Source: Gammaproteobacteria bacterium (GTDB taxonomy: Bacteria; Pseudomonadota; Gammaproteobacteria; Eutrophobiales; Eutrophobiaceae). Taken from it: a DNA stretch of 5,354 nt. The translations under genes were made by a program, and so were the position numbers. Position 1 is the stretch's first letter, and every line of letters starts with the position of its first letter. Below are positions 5,270 to 5,354 of this stretch, piece by piece. Under the pieces are notes generated by a model. It saw only the letters and a program-made list of their open reading frames with translations. It searched no databases and had not been told where the DNA came from. Location: the NCBI GenBank assembly GCA_015661095.1, contig JACVQI010000144.1, positions 1 through 5,354 on the forward strand, read 5' to 3'.

Positions 5270-5354
5270 CTAAGCCACGACGATGTTCACTAGCCGGCCG
5301 GGGACGATGATGAATTTTTTGATGTCCTTGCCGTCGAGGTTGCGCTTGATATCG
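5270..5354 (-). CDS. leuS: Leucyl-tRNA synthetase, C-terminal end (5' partial)
   Basis: Charges tRNA-Leu with leucine. Only the last 27 full codons lie in the window, read from the right edge: DIKRNLDGKDIKKF followed by IIVPGRLVNIVVA and TAG. This matches the LeuS C-terminal domain, whose E. coli ending is VIYVPGKLLNLVVG. The first full codon begins at 5353. Identification rests on this short tail plus the conserved position before lptE and holA; the two together make it firm. Confidence 0.9.
   Translation of the reverse strand, partial: DIKRNLDGKDIKKFIIVPGRLVNIVVA

Overview
This window looks like ordinary chromosomal sequence from a gammaproteobacterium of moderate-to-high GC. The evidence is the gene order leuS-lptE-holA-nadD-rsfS-maf, the presence of the outer-membrane LPS-assembly lipoprotein LptE, and the close motif match of every protein to the E. 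coli-type family. A K+-independent proton-pumping pyrophosphatase facing this cluster is compatible with an environmental, possibly chemolithotrophic or phototrophic lineage. Genus cannot be assigned from sequence reading alone.

Layout. Bases 1-1761 (+) hold the 3' part of hppA, a membrane H+-translocating pyrophosphatase whose N-terminus lies outside the window. Bases 1762-1947 are a convergent intergenic spacer with two hairpins: a 32-bp perfect palindrome just after hppA, and a second hairpin whose base touches the maf stop codon. Everything from 1948 to the right edge is on the minus strand, read right to left: the 3' end of leuS (leucyl-tRNA synthetase), lptE, holA (DNA polymerase III delta), nadD (nicotinate mononucleotide adenylyltransferase), rsfS (ribosomal silencing factor) and maf (nucleotide pyrophosphatase of the YhdE type). 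leuS-lptE (14 nt) and lptE-holA (23 nt) are tightly spaced, and nadD-rsfS overlap by GTGA, so these look co-transcribed. The run is interrupted by a 127-bp AT-rich spacer between holA and nadD and by a 63-bp spacer between rsfS and maf.

Functionally this is a housekeeping cluster covering translation, replication, cell envelope and NAD biosynthesis. NadD and HppA are linked only through pyrophosphate: NadD, Maf and LeuS release PPi and HppA consumes it to pump protons. That is a metabolic remark, not evidence of co-regulation.

I see no undescribed multi-gene system. The least explained structure is a pair of seven-base tandem repeat arrays, GTAAAAA-like on the plus strand. One sits directly upstream of the nadD start and the other directly upstream of the maf start. 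Both end in the same ten bases, CAAGTAAAAA, 2-4 nt from the start codon, where a Shine-Dalgarno sequence would be expected. The nadD array also forms the 3' half of a possible 32-codon ORF whose stop overlaps the nadD start (TGATG). The two spacers also fall where relatives often carry proA and rlmH.
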